This document shows positions 7,613 to 15,622 of a stretch of DNA of 64,000 nucleotides, in pieces. Every line of letters begins with the position of its first letter. Within the stretch, counting starts at the first letter, position 1. The DNA comes from Klenkia sesuvii (GTDB lineage: Bacteria > Actinomycetota > Actinomycetes > Mycobacteriales > Geodermatophilaceae), in assembly GCF_037083825.1 (NCBI RefSeq), contig NZ_JBAPLU010000006.1:62001-126000 (forward strand). The letters are read 5' to 3'. The notes beneath the pieces are model-generated. The model was not told where the DNA came from and made no database searches. It was given only the letters and a program-made list of their open reading frames with translations. Both the position numbers and the translations under genes were made by a program.

Positions 7613-7978
7613 GCGGCGGATCTTCGGCGGGGCCATCACCCGCCAGGCATCCTCGACCAGTTCGACCAGGAGGGTCTCGTCGACCTCGTCCAGCTTCACC
7701 AGCACGGCGCTGTACCCGGCGAAGTGCGGGATGGTGAAGCAGACCTCGGGCTCGGCGAGCAGCAGCTCCGCCTTGCCGCCCTCGCCGTCGACCCGGACGG
7801 CCATGACCTCGCCGTCCGGCACCTCGTCACCGAGGTCGGCACGGTCCTTCTTCCCGAGCGGCCGCACCCACACGAAGGTCTTCCCGCCCACCTTCCAGCA
7901 GCGGTTGCCCCAGGTGGTGCCCTCCTGGACCGCGGGCAGCCCGGTCGCGATGCGTTCGACGTCCGCCCAGGTGGCCAC
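7589..7978 (-). CDS. MmcQ/YjbR family DNA-binding protein
   Basis: A 129-residue single-domain protein of the MmcQ/YjbR (CyaY-like double-wing) family: ATWADVERIATGLPAVQEG, then TTWGNRCWKVGGKTFVWVRP, then CFTIPHFAGYSAVLVKLDEV and a C-terminal AWRVMAPP. The function of the family is poorly known; DNA binding was proposed from fold. GTG at 7978 has AGGGTGG just upstream; GTG at 7987 is the alternative. Convergent with the Nudix regulator gene. Confidence 0.8.
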   Translation of the reverse strand: MATWADVERIATGLPAVQEGTTWGNRCWKVGGKTFVWVRPLGKKDRADLGDEVPDGEVMAVRVDGEGGKAELLLAEPEVCFTIPHFAGYSAVLVKLDEVDETLLVELVEDAWRVMAPPKIRRDHGLQDT

Positions 7979-8004
7979 GGGGCCCACCCTGGCCCGGTCA
8001 CGGC

Positions 8005-8904
8005 TCAGCCGGCAAGGGCCGAGCGCACCCGGTCGGCGACCTGCGCCATGGTGTCGCGGGCGCGCACCGGGTCCTCGGTGAGGAAGTAGTGGTCGACGCC
8101 GGGGGTGTCGTGGTGCCAGACGTCGACCCCGGCCTCCCGCAGCCGCTGGGCGTACCGGACGCCGTCCGGGCGGAGGGTGTCCCGGCCGGCGGTGAGCACG
8201 AGCGCCGGGGGCAGGCCGGTGAGGTCGGGGGCCAGCAGCGGGGAGGCGTAGGGCTCGCGGCGCCGTGCGACGTCCGGGAAGTAGACGCGGCGCACCAGCC
8301 CGCGCAGCGACGGCGAGATCATCCCGGCCGCGGCCGGCACCTCGGAGGCCATGTCGAGGGCCGGGATGCCCAGCACCTGCAGCGCCGGGGTGAAGGAGCC
8401 CCGGTCGCGGGCCATCAGGGCGACCGCAGCCGCCATGCCGCCGCCGGAGGAGAAGCCGCCCACCGAGGTGCGCCCGAACCGGTGCGCCACCCAGGACGCG
8501 ACGTCGTGCGCCTGCTCCTGGGCGACCGGGTAGGCGACGTAGGGGCCGGTGCGGAAGTCGACGTTGTGCACCACGGCCCCGGTGGTCGCGGCGAGGTAGC
8601 GGCACCACCAGTCGTCCATCTGCGGGAACCGCATCAGCCAGGCGCCGCCGTGCAGGTGGACGTGGGCCGCCGTCCCCCCGTCCGTGCCGCTGCCGTACAC
8701 GTGGACCGGCACCGGGCCGTGCCGGGTGTCCACCCGGACCACCTCGGGGTCGGGCAGCTCGGAACCGGCGAACCGGAGCTCCTCGCCGTAGCGGACCGTC
8801 CAGCGCGCGGTGGCGTGCATCGCCATGGCCTGCAGCCGGTCGGCGATCCGCACGCCCGGCGTTCGTCGTGGGCGTGCGGTCGGATGGGGTAGACCGGCGG
8901 TCAT
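8005..8904 (-). CDS. Alpha/beta hydrolase (hormone-sensitive-lipase-like esterase)
   Basis: A 299-residue HSL-type hydrolase. The oxyanion motif HLHGGAW, the nucleophile elbow GFSSGGG, the acidic residue in LTAGRDTLRPDG and the late His in GVDHYF make a complete catalytic triad. Likely an ester or lactone hydrolase of unknown substrate. The start codon is uncertain: ATG at 8904 overlaps the divergent cupin ATG, and the first 25 residues are low in similarity to the family, so an internal start (for example MAMHATARW) is possible. Confidence 0.83.
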   Translation of the reverse strand: MTAGLPHPTARPRRTPGVRIADRLQAMAMHATARWTVRYGEELRFAGSELPDPEVVRVDTRHGPVPVHVYGSGTDGGTAAHVHLHGGAWLMRFPQMDDWWCRYLAATTGAVVHNVDFRTGPYVAYPVAQEQAHDVASWVAHRFGRTSVGGFSSGGGMAAAVALMARDRGSFTPALQVLGIPALDMASEVPAAAGMISPSLRGLVRRVYFPDVARRREPYASPLLAPDLTGLPPALVLTAGRDTLRPDGVRYAQRLREAGVDVWHHDTPGVDHYFLTEDPVRARDTMAQVADRVRSALAG

Positions 8905-9361
8905 GAGCTACCTGCCCGATGCCGCCACCACCTCCCGGCACACCGACCAGGAGGTGGCCGGCCAGACCCGGTTCGTGGCCACCGGTGCGCAGACCCGGGG
9001 CGACTTCGGCCTGTTCGAGGTGACTCTGCCGCCGGGCGGTGGGGGCCCGGGTCCGCACCTGCACCGCACGTTCAGCGAGTCCTTCCACGTGCTGGAGGGC
9101 CGGCTCGCGGTGCTGGACGGCGACATCTGGACGACGGCCGGGCCCGGCGACCTGGTGTACGTGCCCCGGTCGGGTGTGCACGGCTTCCACGCCGCGGACG
9201 ACGACTCCGGCTGCCGGTTCCTGATCCTGTTCACGCCGGGCGCTCCGCGGGAGGGCTACTTCCGCGGCATGGTCGAGCTGCACGCGGGCGGACGGGTACC
9301 CACCACGGAGGAGCTGGACGAGCTGGCCGCCCGGTACGACCAGCTCAACCTGCGGGACTGA
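8903..9361 (+). CDS. Cupin-domain protein
   Basis: A 152-residue single cupin. Motif 1 gives His52, His54 and Glu59 (PHLHRTFSESFHVLEG) and motif 2 gives His93 (PGDLVYVPRSGVHGFH), a complete metal-binding set. The function (dioxygenase, isomerase or ligand-binding) cannot be assigned. A weak -10, TAGACC (8890-8895), sits seven bases before the ATG, inside the 5' end of the divergent hydrolase gene. The 3' end overlaps the convergent VOC gene by 17 bp. Confidence 0.82.
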   Translation: MSYLPDAATTSRHTDQEVAGQTRFVATGAQTRGDFGLFEVTLPPGGGGPGPHLHRTFSESFHVLEGRLAVLDGDIWTTAGPGDLVYVPRSGVHGFHAADDDSGCRFLILFTPGAPREGYFRGMVELHAGGRVPTTEELDELAARYDQLNLRD

Positions 9362-10076
9362 CCTCGCCGGGCCGGTCCCGCTCCTGCCAGGTGCACACGC
9401 AGACCTCGTTGCCCTCGGCGTCGGCCAGCACCCAGAAGGCCCGGGCCGCGGCGTCGGAGACCAGGGTGCCGCCGGCCGCCAGCGCCGCGGCGACCCGCTG
9501 CTCGGCGACGTCGTGCGGCACCGTGATGTCGAGGTGAATGCGGTTGCGCTGCGGCCGTTCGGCGTCCATCCGCTGGAACCAGACGGCCGGCAGCCGGCCT
9601 GCCGGGTCGACCAGGGCGTCGTCGTCGCCGGGCTGGGGGACCATGCCGAGCACCGCGGCCCAGAAGGGCCGGACGGCGGCGACGTCGAGGGCGTCGACGG
9701 CGATCTCGAGCTCCTGCACCGGATCGGTGCGGCGCCCGCCGACCGGGGCCACCGGCCGGTCGAGGACGACGGACACCCGGTGGGCGAGCGCGACGTCGGT
9801 GCCCGTCACCGTGCCGCTCGCCCGGTGCTGGAGTGCCAGCCGCAGCCGGTCCGGCCGCAGGTCGGCGCGCAGGTGCGCATCGCCCTCGGCGCCCAGCTCG
9901 GCGGTCACCGCGGCCAGCAGGCCGGCGCCCTCGGCGAGCGAGTCCAGCGGGACGACGGTGACCAGCTCGCCGAGCAGGAGCCGCCAACCGAGGGTGGTCA
10001 CGGCGCCTTGGGCCTCGGAGCGGGTGAGGGGGGCTGCGTCGTCCATGCCGGGCACGCTGCCGGGTGGGTCCGACAT
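9345..10076 (-). CDS. VOC (glyoxalase-fold) protein with pterin-dehydratase-like N-terminal domain
   Basis: A 243-residue two-part protein. Residues about 12-105 resemble pterin-4a-carbinolamine dehydratase (GWRLL, then the strand-helix block DVALAHRVSVVLD), but the catalytic EHHP-type motif is not present (GDAHLRADLRPDRL instead), so that activity is doubtful. Residues about 120-243 are a VOC domain with a metal-ligand-like pattern (ELEIAVDALD, RIHLDITVPHD, DAEGNEVCVCTW). Start could be 10046 (MDDAAP). Such fusions are seen in actinobacteria; function unknown. Confidence 0.75.
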   Translation of the reverse strand: MSDPPGSVPGMDDAAPLTRSEAQGAVTTLGWRLLLGELVTVVPLDSLAEGAGLLAAVTAELGAEGDAHLRADLRPDRLRLALQHRASGTVTGTDVALAHRVSVVLDRPVAPVGGRRTDPVQELEIAVDALDVAAVRPFWAAVLGMVPQPGDDDALVDPAGRLPAVWFQRMDAERPQRNRIHLDITVPHDVAEQRVAAALAAGGTLVSDAAARAFWVLADAEGNEVCVCTWQERDRPGEVSPAG

Positions 10077-10149
10077 CTCGGCGGCACGGGCCGGGTGCGG
10101 TTGCCCGCCCCGCCGTCCGCCCGGGCGCCCGTCGACCGGGTGCGTGGGG

Positions 10150-11004
10150 TCAGGCGGTGGCCAGCAGCAGGGTGAGCGCGCGCTGCTGCTCGGCGCGCAG
10201 CGGGGAGCCCGGCTCGGTGATCAGCGCTTTCCACAGCGCCCAGCCGCGCGCCCGGGCCCAGGTGCCGGCGTCGAGGTCGACGGCGTCGCGGAACGCGGTG
10301 CGGCCGGCGTCACCCAGCCAGGTCCAGGCGATGACCAGGTCGCAGGCGGGGTCACCGACCCCGCAGGTGCCGAAGTCGATGACCGCGGACAACCGACCGC
10401 CGGTCACCAGCACGTTGCCCGGTGCCAGGTCGCCGTGGAACCAGACCGGGTCTCCGGACCAGGTCGTGGCCAGCGCCTCGGCCCAGACCGCCTCGCCAGC
10501 ATCACGGTCGACAACCGGCCCGGGTCTCGCCAGGGCGACGCGCACCTCGTCGTCGTAGCAGCTCGGGTGCAGCCCGCGGCCGAAGGAGTGGGCACCGGCC
10601 GGTGGCCCACCCACGGCCGGTGCGCGGTGCAGCTCGTGCAGGAAGCGGCCGAGGTCGGCGCCCACTCGTGCGTCGTCCACCGGGCCGGCGGCGGGCGGGA
10701 CGTCGCCGGGCAGCCAGCGGCGCACCGACCAGGGGTACGGGTAGCCGCAGCCCGGGCCGCCGGTCGCCACCACCTCCGGGACGGCGAGCGAGACGTGCCG
10801 GCCGATCACCGGCAGCCACCGGTCCTCCTTCTCGACGGCCGCCGCGTACTCGGACACGGCCGGCAGCCGGACGACGAGGTCGGCGCCGAGCCGGAAGGTC
10901 CGGTTGTCGTTGCCCTGCCGTGCGACGGGGGTGACGGAGCGGTCCGTCCACCGTGGGAACTGCTCGGCGACCAGGGCGCGCACCACGTCCGCGGTGGGCT
11001 CCAT
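10150..11004 (-). CDS. Aminoglycoside phosphotransferase family protein (APH/choline-kinase fold)
   Basis: A 284-residue APH-family kinase. The catalytic loop HGDLAPGNVLV (Asp192) and the metal-binding IDFGTCGVGDPACDL (Asp210) are intact, as is the N-lobe ARQGNDNRTFRLG. It phosphorylates a small hydroxylated compound; the ARQGNDNRTF start fits the 'aminoglycoside phosphotransferase-like' group, of which few members give resistance. The ATG overlaps the last base of the upstream remnant (TGATG), so the two were once one operon. Confidence 0.82.
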   Translation of the reverse strand: MEPTADVVRALVAEQFPRWTDRSVTPVARQGNDNRTFRLGADLVVRLPAVSEYAAAVEKEDRWLPVIGRHVSLAVPEVVATGGPGCGYPYPWSVRRWLPGDVPPAAGPVDDARVGADLGRFLHELHRAPAVGGPPAGAHSFGRGLHPSCYDDEVRVALARPGPVVDRDAGEAVWAEALATTWSGDPVWFHGDLAPGNVLVTGGRLSAVIDFGTCGVGDPACDLVIAWTWLGDAGRTAFRDAVDLDAGTWARARGWALWKALITEPGSPLRAEQQRALTLLLATA

Positions 11005-11370
11005 CAGCTCTCTTGCTGCCACAGGGCTCGGTACCACGCGATGCGCTCCTCGTCGGGCTCGATGCCGTAGGCGGCGGAGAGCTCCGGCTGGTGCCCCTCG
11101 CCGACGTTGCAGTCCAGGCTGAGCGAGGCGACCGCGAGGTCGGCCCACCGGTCGCCGACGCCGACGCCACCGGGGTCGACGTGTCCTACCCAGCGGCCCG
11201 CGTCGTCGACGAGGGTGTTGGGGGCGCAGGCGTCGCCGTGGACGACCGCCGAGCTCGTTGCGCCACACGAGCTCGGCGGCGCCGTGCTGGTGGGCCAGCC
11301 GGCGGACGGCGGCCGGCACGCCCTCGGGCCCGCGCTGGTGGAACGCGGCCAGGTCGGCGAAGTCGTCCAC
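11004..11370 (-). pseudogene. Truncated, frameshifted aminoglycoside 3'-phosphotransferase-like remnant
   Basis: The C-terminal lobe of an APH(3')-type kinase is recognisable: VVHGDACAPNTLVDDAGRW, GHVDPGGVGVGDRWADLA, AAYGIEPDEERIAWYRALW. The preceding piece (VDDFADLAAFHQRGPEG to LVWRNELGG) is in another frame, so a frameshift sits near 11248-11275, where GAGCTCG occurs twice 18 bases apart. The ATP-binding N-lobe is missing altogether; only 49 bases separate the remnant from the dnaB stop. The loop reads HGDACAPN and the later DPG replaces the usual DLG. It is almost certainly not functional. Confidence 0.75.
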
Positions 11371-11419
11371 CGGCCCATCACCGCACGACGACGCCGCCCG
11401 GCGCCACCGGATTGCGAAG

Positions 11420-14400
11420 TCAGTTGGCCATGTCGACGAAGCGCGAGTAGTGACCCTGGAAGGCGACGGTGACGTTCGCGGTCGGGCCGTTGCGGTGCTT
11501 GACCAGCATGATGTCGGCCTCGCCGGCCCGCGGGGACTCCTTCTCGTACATGTCCTCGCGGTGGATCATCATGACCATGTCGGCGTCCTGCTCGATCGAG
11601 TTGTGGACGGCGATGCCCTCGGCGATGAAGTTGTGGCCGCCGAGCACCGTGGCGTCGTAGACCTCCTCGACGCCGTCGGGCTCGATGGAGATGACCGAGT
11701 CCCACAGCAGGTCGTTGACGGCCTGCATCTCGAGTTCGGCGTCGTCGAGCACCGCAGCCACCCGGCCCAGCCGCTCCCGGCTGGGGGCGTGCTTCCACAT
11801 GGTGCTGCCGCAGAACGCCGAACCCATGGCTGCGGCGAAGGCGCGGTGCGTCATGCCCTTCTCCTCCAGCACGGTGCGTACCCGCTCCCACACCTCGACC
11901 GGGACGGTGTCGACATTGGTGTTGGCCGACAACTCGCGCACGATGCCGAGCAGGCGCTCGGCGGACGTGCCGCGGGCGCCGTGCACGCCGATCTCGCCCA
12001 GGAAACGACGCTGGTCGTCACAGCCGCTGATGTCGAGGGTCCAGCCATCGCGGTACCCACTCTTCTGCACCCGGCGGACCCGGCAGGAGATGCCGAAGCG
12101 GAGCAGCAGGCGCGAGACGTCGTCGATGAGCCGCCGACTGGTGGAGGCGTAGTAGACCCGTCCGCCGCGGCCGTTCTTGTTCACCGTGACCGAGCCGTCG
12201 GTCGCCCACAGGTGACGGAGGAACAGGGAGATCTGCTTCTTCGGCAGGTGGAACACCGGCTCGGGAACGAACTTCTCGTGGCTGCGGAGACCGAACAGAC
12301 CGAGGCCGTCGAGCCAGGCTGCAACGGGGTTGCGCTTGCCGTGGCCCAGCGCGAACGGCGCGCGCAGCCGCAAGGTGGTGCACCGAGCGGCCTCGTAGTC
12401 GTCGCGCACCGCGACGATCCCGAAGTGCAGAGCTGCCGTCGTCACGGCCTGCAGGTTCGCCTCGTCGATCGAGGCGTAGCGGAGCGGCTGGCGCTTGACG
12501 AAGCTGCCGTCGCCGATGAGGTGGGCCAGGAGTGTCACCTCGGCGTCCTCCCACACGGTCATGTGGTCCGGCGCCGGGACGTGCCGCGGAACACCGATGC
12601 GGCTGCCGACCTCCAGCTGCTCCAGGGGACGGAACCCGTCATAGGTGAGGAACGGGTGGTTCGCCGTCGCTCGGACCGTCTTCCCCGAGGACGTGGTCAG
12701 CCGGAAGACCTGCTTGGTGCCGGTCGGGAACACGTGGGTGAGCGGCCTGCTGACGTAGCGCAAGTTGTCGTCGAGCGACCAGACCGGCACGTCGGTCTCG
12801 CCCGTGCTGAACAGCTCGCCCATGGTGACCTCCGCGCCGGTGTCGGCGCGCAGGATCCGGGTGTCCGCGGTGAGGCAGCCGGACTCACGGAGGTCGGAGA
12901 GCATCGGCTTCTTGTCCTGTCGCTGCTCGGAGCCACGGTTGAGCTGGCTCATCGCGATGACCGGGACCTCGAGCTCCTTGGCCAGCAGCTTGAGCGCTCG
13001 GGAGAACTCCGACACTTCCTGCTGACGGGACTCGACGCGCTTGCCCGAGGTCATCAGCTGCAGGTAGTCGATGACCACGAGCTTGAGGTCGTTGCGCTGC
13101 TTGAGGCGCCTCGCCTTGGCCCGGATCTCCATCATCGTCATGTTCGGCGAGTCGTCGATGTAGAGCGGGGCGTCGGCGACCTCACCCATGCGGCGGGCCA
13201 GCTTCGACCAGTCCTCGTCGGAGAGCGTGCCGGCGCGCATGTGGTGCAGCGGGACCTTGGCCTCGGCAGACAGCAGACGCATCGTGATCTCGTGCTTGCT
13301 CATCTCGAGCGAGAAGATGCAGGCGGCCAGGTGGTGCTTCACGGCCGCCGAGCGGGCGATGTCGAGGCCCAGCGTCGAGTTGTGGGTGGGGATGAACGAC
13401 CGCCCAGCGAGGAAGAGGTGGTCGTCTGCTGCGACCTGGATGCACCGCACCGGCACGCTGGCGATGGGGCGCACCTGGGTGATGAAGCGGCTGCCGCTGA
13501 CGGTGAAGCTCCGGGTACCGCGCTCCTTGTGCACCAGACGCTTGCGTTCCAACCCGAACACCATGTCCTGCGTGCTGAAGGTCAGCGTGAAGCAGGTGGA
13601 GGAGGCCTCCGTGCGGCCCTTGACCCGCTTGGTGGTCAGGGTGACCCGGTAGCCCAGGCCCGCGACGAGCTCGCGCACGTCCTCGGCGAGCCGTCGCGAC
13701 GTGACCGCGAACTGCACGACGCCACTGGGCGCCACCGTGCCGTCGGTATCCAACAGCCCGGCCAGCAGCGCCCGTCGCTGAGCCTCGGACGCCCGGAGGT
13801 AGGCCACCGGGATGTGCTTGTCACCCAGCACGCCGAGGGACCGCAGCAGGCCCGCGACGGCGGCGGACGGCACGTCGGACTCCAGGCGCTCGGCCTCGAT
13901 GTACATCGCGATCTCGGGGTCGGCGCTCGTGTACTGGGCAGCCGCCGAGGTGCCGTCGCCCAGCCAGACGCCGAGCGTGTACGGCGGCACGAGGAGGTCC
14001 GCCGCCGGGAGCTGCAGTGGCGCGGTGTTGGTCACCGAGTGGTTCAGCCGGGCATCGGCCGTCGCGCAGCGGACGGTGGCGGCCAGCTCCTCCGTCGTCC
14101 GGACCGCAGGCAGCACCCGGGGAGCGCCGCCGCGCACGCGGGCCTCCTGGGCTGCCCGGCGGCTGGCCCGCGTGTCGGTGAGCCACTGGTGCTGCGCGTC
14201 GGCCACGAGCACCGAGCCGTCGGAGAAGTGCACCTCGTAGCAGGGCCGACCCGTCATGACCTCGGTGGCGGCCACCACCCGGGTGGGCCGCCCGTCGGCG
14301 CCGATGACGTCGTCGCCCACGGCGATCTCGCCCATGGTGGTCCAGCCGGTCGGGGTCGCCACCGGGGTGTCGAGCGCCAGGGCCTTGCCGACACCGGGGC

Positions 14401-15073
14401 GGGCGGCGATGACGACCATCTGGCCGGCCTGCAGGCCGTTGGTGAGCTCGTCGAGGTCGCGGATGCCGGTGGGCACCCCACGGGCCGTGCCACCGCGGCT
14501 GGCGATGGCGTCGAGCTCGTCCATCGTGGGCTGCAGGACGTCCTCGAGGCGCGAGTAGTCCTCGCTCATACGCTTCTCGGTGACGTCGTAGATCTCCTGC
14601 TGGGCCCGGTCGACGATGTCGTCGACGTCGCCCTTGCCACCCGCGGCGCCGTAGCCGAGCTGGACCACGCGGGTGCCGGCCTCGACCAGGCGCCGCAGCA
14701 CGGCCTGCTCGGCGACGATCGCCGCGTAGTAGCCGGCGTTGGCGGCGGTGGGCGTGGACTGGATGAGCGTGTGCAGGTAGACCGCGCCGCCCATCTTGGC
14801 CAACTGGTCGGTGCGGTTCAGCTCGGCGGCGACGGTGATGGCGTCGGCGGGCTCGCCGCGACCGTAGAGGTCGAGGATGCAGTCGAAGACGACCTGGTGG
14901 GCCGGCCGGTAGAAGTCGGCGCCGTGCAGGACCTCCACGACGTCGGCGATCGCGTCCTTGCTCAGCAGCATGCCGCCCAGGACCGACTGCTCGGCAGCGA
15001 CGTCCTGAGGGGGCTGGCGGTCGTACTGCGGGGCCGAGGCCACCGGCCTGCTGATGTCGTCGACCACTGCCAC
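11420..15073 (-). CDS. dnaB: Replicative DNA helicase DnaB with two in-frame inteins
   Basis: A 1,217-codon gene encoding a 456-residue helicase after removal of two inteins (residues 231-565 and 733-1158). The extein gives AAEQSVLGGMLLS at the N-terminal domain, Walker A ARPGVGK|STLG split by intein 1, Walker B VVIDYLQLM, and SDLRESG|SIEQDAD split by intein 2. Without correct double splicing the ATPase site cannot form. GTG at 15073 is chosen because the helicase N terminus begins here (VAVVDDISRPV); GGGAG lies upstream. It moves with the fork and unwinds DNA; DciA at 53,907 is its likely loader. Divided from rplI by a spacer full of DnaA-box-like sites. Confidence 0.96.
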   Translation of the reverse strand: MAVVDDISRPVASAPQYDRQPPQDVAAEQSVLGGMLLSKDAIADVVEVLHGADFYRPAHQVVFDCILDLYGRGEPADAITVAAELNRTDQLAKMGGAVYLHTLIQSTPTAANAGYYAAIVAEQAVLRRLVEAGTRVVQLGYGAAGGKGDVDDIVDRAQQEIYDVTEKRMSEDYSRLEDVLQPTMDELDAIASRGGTARGVPTGIRDLDELTNGLQAGQMVVIAARPGVGKALALDTPVATPTGWTTMGEIAVGDDVIGADGRPTRVVAATEVMTGRPCYEVHFSDGSVLVADAQHQWLTDTRASRRAAQEARVRGGAPRVLPAVRTTEELAATVRCATADARLNHSVTNTAPLQLPAADLLVPPYTLGVWLGDGTSAAAQYTSADPEIAMYIEAERLESDVPSAAVAGLLRSLGVLGDKHIPVAYLRASEAQRRALLAGLLDTDGTVAPSGVVQFAVTSRRLAEDVRELVAGLGYRVTLTTKRVKGRTEASSTCFTLTFSTQDMVFGLERKRLVHKERGTRSFTVSGSRFITQVRPIASVPVRCIQVAADDHLFLAGRSFIPTHNSTLGLDIARSAAVKHHLAACIFSLEMSKHEITMRLLSAEAKVPLHHMRAGTLSDEDWSKLARRMGEVADAPLYIDDSPNMTMMEIRAKARRLKQRNDLKLVVIDYLQLMTSGKRVESRQQEVSEFSRALKLLAKELEVPVIAMSQLNRGSEQRQDKKPMLSDLRESGCLTADTRILRADTGAEVTMGELFSTGETDVPVWSLDDNLRYVSRPLTHVFPTGTKQVFRLTTSSGKTVRATANHPFLTYDGFRPLEQLEVGSRIGVPRHVPAPDHMTVWEDAEVTLLAHLIGDGSFVKRQPLRYASIDEANLQAVTTAALHFGIVAVRDDYEAARCTTLRLRAPFALGHGKRNPVAAWLDGLGLFGLRSHEKFVPEPVFHLPKKQISLFLRHLWATDGSVTVNKNGRGGRVYYASTSRRLIDDVSRLLLRFGISCRVRRVQKSGYRDGWTLDISGCDDQRRFLGEIGVHGARGTSAERLLGIVRELSANTNVDTVPVEVWERVRTVLEEKGMTHRAFAAAMGSAFCGSTMWKHAPSRERLGRVAAVLDDAELEMQAVNDLLWDSVISIEPDGVEEVYDATVLGGHNFIAEGIAVHNSIEQDADMVMMIHREDMYEKESPRAGEADIMLVKHRNGPTANVTVAFQGHYSRFVDMAN
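11600..12877 (-). other. Intein 2 in DnaB (RESG/SIEQ site), class 1, LAGLIDADG endonuclease
   Basis: 426 residues between SDLRESG and SIEQDAD. It begins CLTADTRILR (nucleophile Cys1), has the block B TANHPFLT, and ends AEGIAVHN with +1 Ser, a standard class 1 set. Two LAGLIDADG motifs are recognisable (LLAHLIGDGSF and FLRHLWATDGSV), about 100 residues apart. The segment after the second motif (around GIVRELSANTN to ELEMQAVNDLL) looks like an extra DNA-recognition region, making it longer than intein 1. Confidence 0.9.
13379..14383 (-). other. Intein 1 in DnaB (P-loop site), class 3, LAGLIDADG endonuclease
   Basis: 335 residues between GVGK and STLG. It begins with Ala (ALALDTPVATPTGW) instead of Cys/Ser and ends IPTHN followed by Ser. 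The class 3 'WCT' set is visible: Trp67 in ADAQHQW, Cys314 in VPVRCIQVAADD and Thr333 in IPTHN. In this class the internal Cys, not residue 1, attacks first. The middle carries LAGLIDADG-type motifs (LGVWLGDG and LLAGLLDTDG), so it may still encode a homing endonuclease. Confidence 0.9.
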
Positions 15074-15209
15074 CTGAGAGGACTCCCGTCGTTCGTCGTC
15101 AACCCACCGTTGCCCCGCACCCGGGGGCGCGGCGGCACGGTCCCTTGGTACCGCGGGCCACCGACAGTTCCTGCGCGGCAGTCGGATCCGCTGGGGCCGG
15201 AGCAGGACG

Positions 15210-15383
15210 TTATGCACAGCTGACGCGGTCGTCCACGAGCGCTGTGCACAGGGCTCTGCACAACTTGTGGACGGACCCGTGGACGGGACGGGTAGCCATG
15301 TGGAGGGCCGCGGGACGAGCTCCCGTCACCTGACGGAAAGGGGCCCGTCACCTGCTCGCCGGCTGTCCCGGAGCTGTGGACGG
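15210..15383. promoter_or_regulatory. DnaA-box-like cluster upstream of dnaB
   Basis: TTATGCACA (15210-15218) matches the TTATNCACA box exactly. TGTGGACGG occurs at 15266-15274 and 15375-15383 (reverse CCGTCCACA, an actinobacterial-type box), with weaker CTGTGCACAG (15242-15251) and TGTGGAGGG (15300-15308). A short AT-rich run (AGATATTTCT) follows the last. The spacer 15,074-15,622 otherwise has no gene. Confidence 0.5.
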
Positions 15384-15475
15384 AAGATATTTCTCGGTCC
15401 CGAGCTCGCCCGGGCGCGTCGTCGTCCCACCCGCCACAGGGCGCCGTCCGACCACGGACCGGGACCGTCCCCCTC

Positions 15476-15529
15476 CACGAACGTCCATCCCCCTCCACGA
15501 GATCTGGTGGAGGGGGATGGACATTCGTG
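15476..15529. repeat. Large hairpin, 23-base arms, with flanking direct repeat
   Basis: Arms 15476-15498 and 15507-15529 pair with a single mismatch (15482/15523); the inner 16 bp (GTCCATCCCCCTCCAC and its complement) are perfect around an 8-base loop. TCCCCCTCCACGA also occurs just upstream at 15468-15480, a direct repeat of the left arm. It lies between dnaB and rplI and has no coding capacity. Confidence 0.75.
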
Positions 15530-15570
15530 CACCCCCCTGATCAACGCTGCGCAGGGAGCCCCGGGAACGA

Positions 15571-15608
15571 CGGAGGGGCGCCGGACCTCGCGGTCCGACG
15601 CCCCTCCG
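15571..15608 (-). terminator. Terminator after rplI
   Basis: CGGAGGGGCG-C-CGGACC, loop TCGC, GGTCCG-A-CGCCCCTCCG: 16 bp with one mismatch, 14 bases beyond the rplI stop on the minus strand. No T-run follows, as is usual in very GC-rich actinobacteria. It would separate the rpsF operon from dnaB. Confidence 0.65.
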
Positions 15609-15622
15609 GGGTGGTGCTGGGG

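Noticed and set aside
10150..11004. Calling the intact APH-fold gene an antibiotic-resistance gene
   Set aside because: The family is broad; nothing in the sequence shows aminoglycoside specificity.
15468..15529. Insertion-sequence end or MITE
   Set aside because: No transposase, no target-site duplication visible; kept only as an unexplained palindrome.
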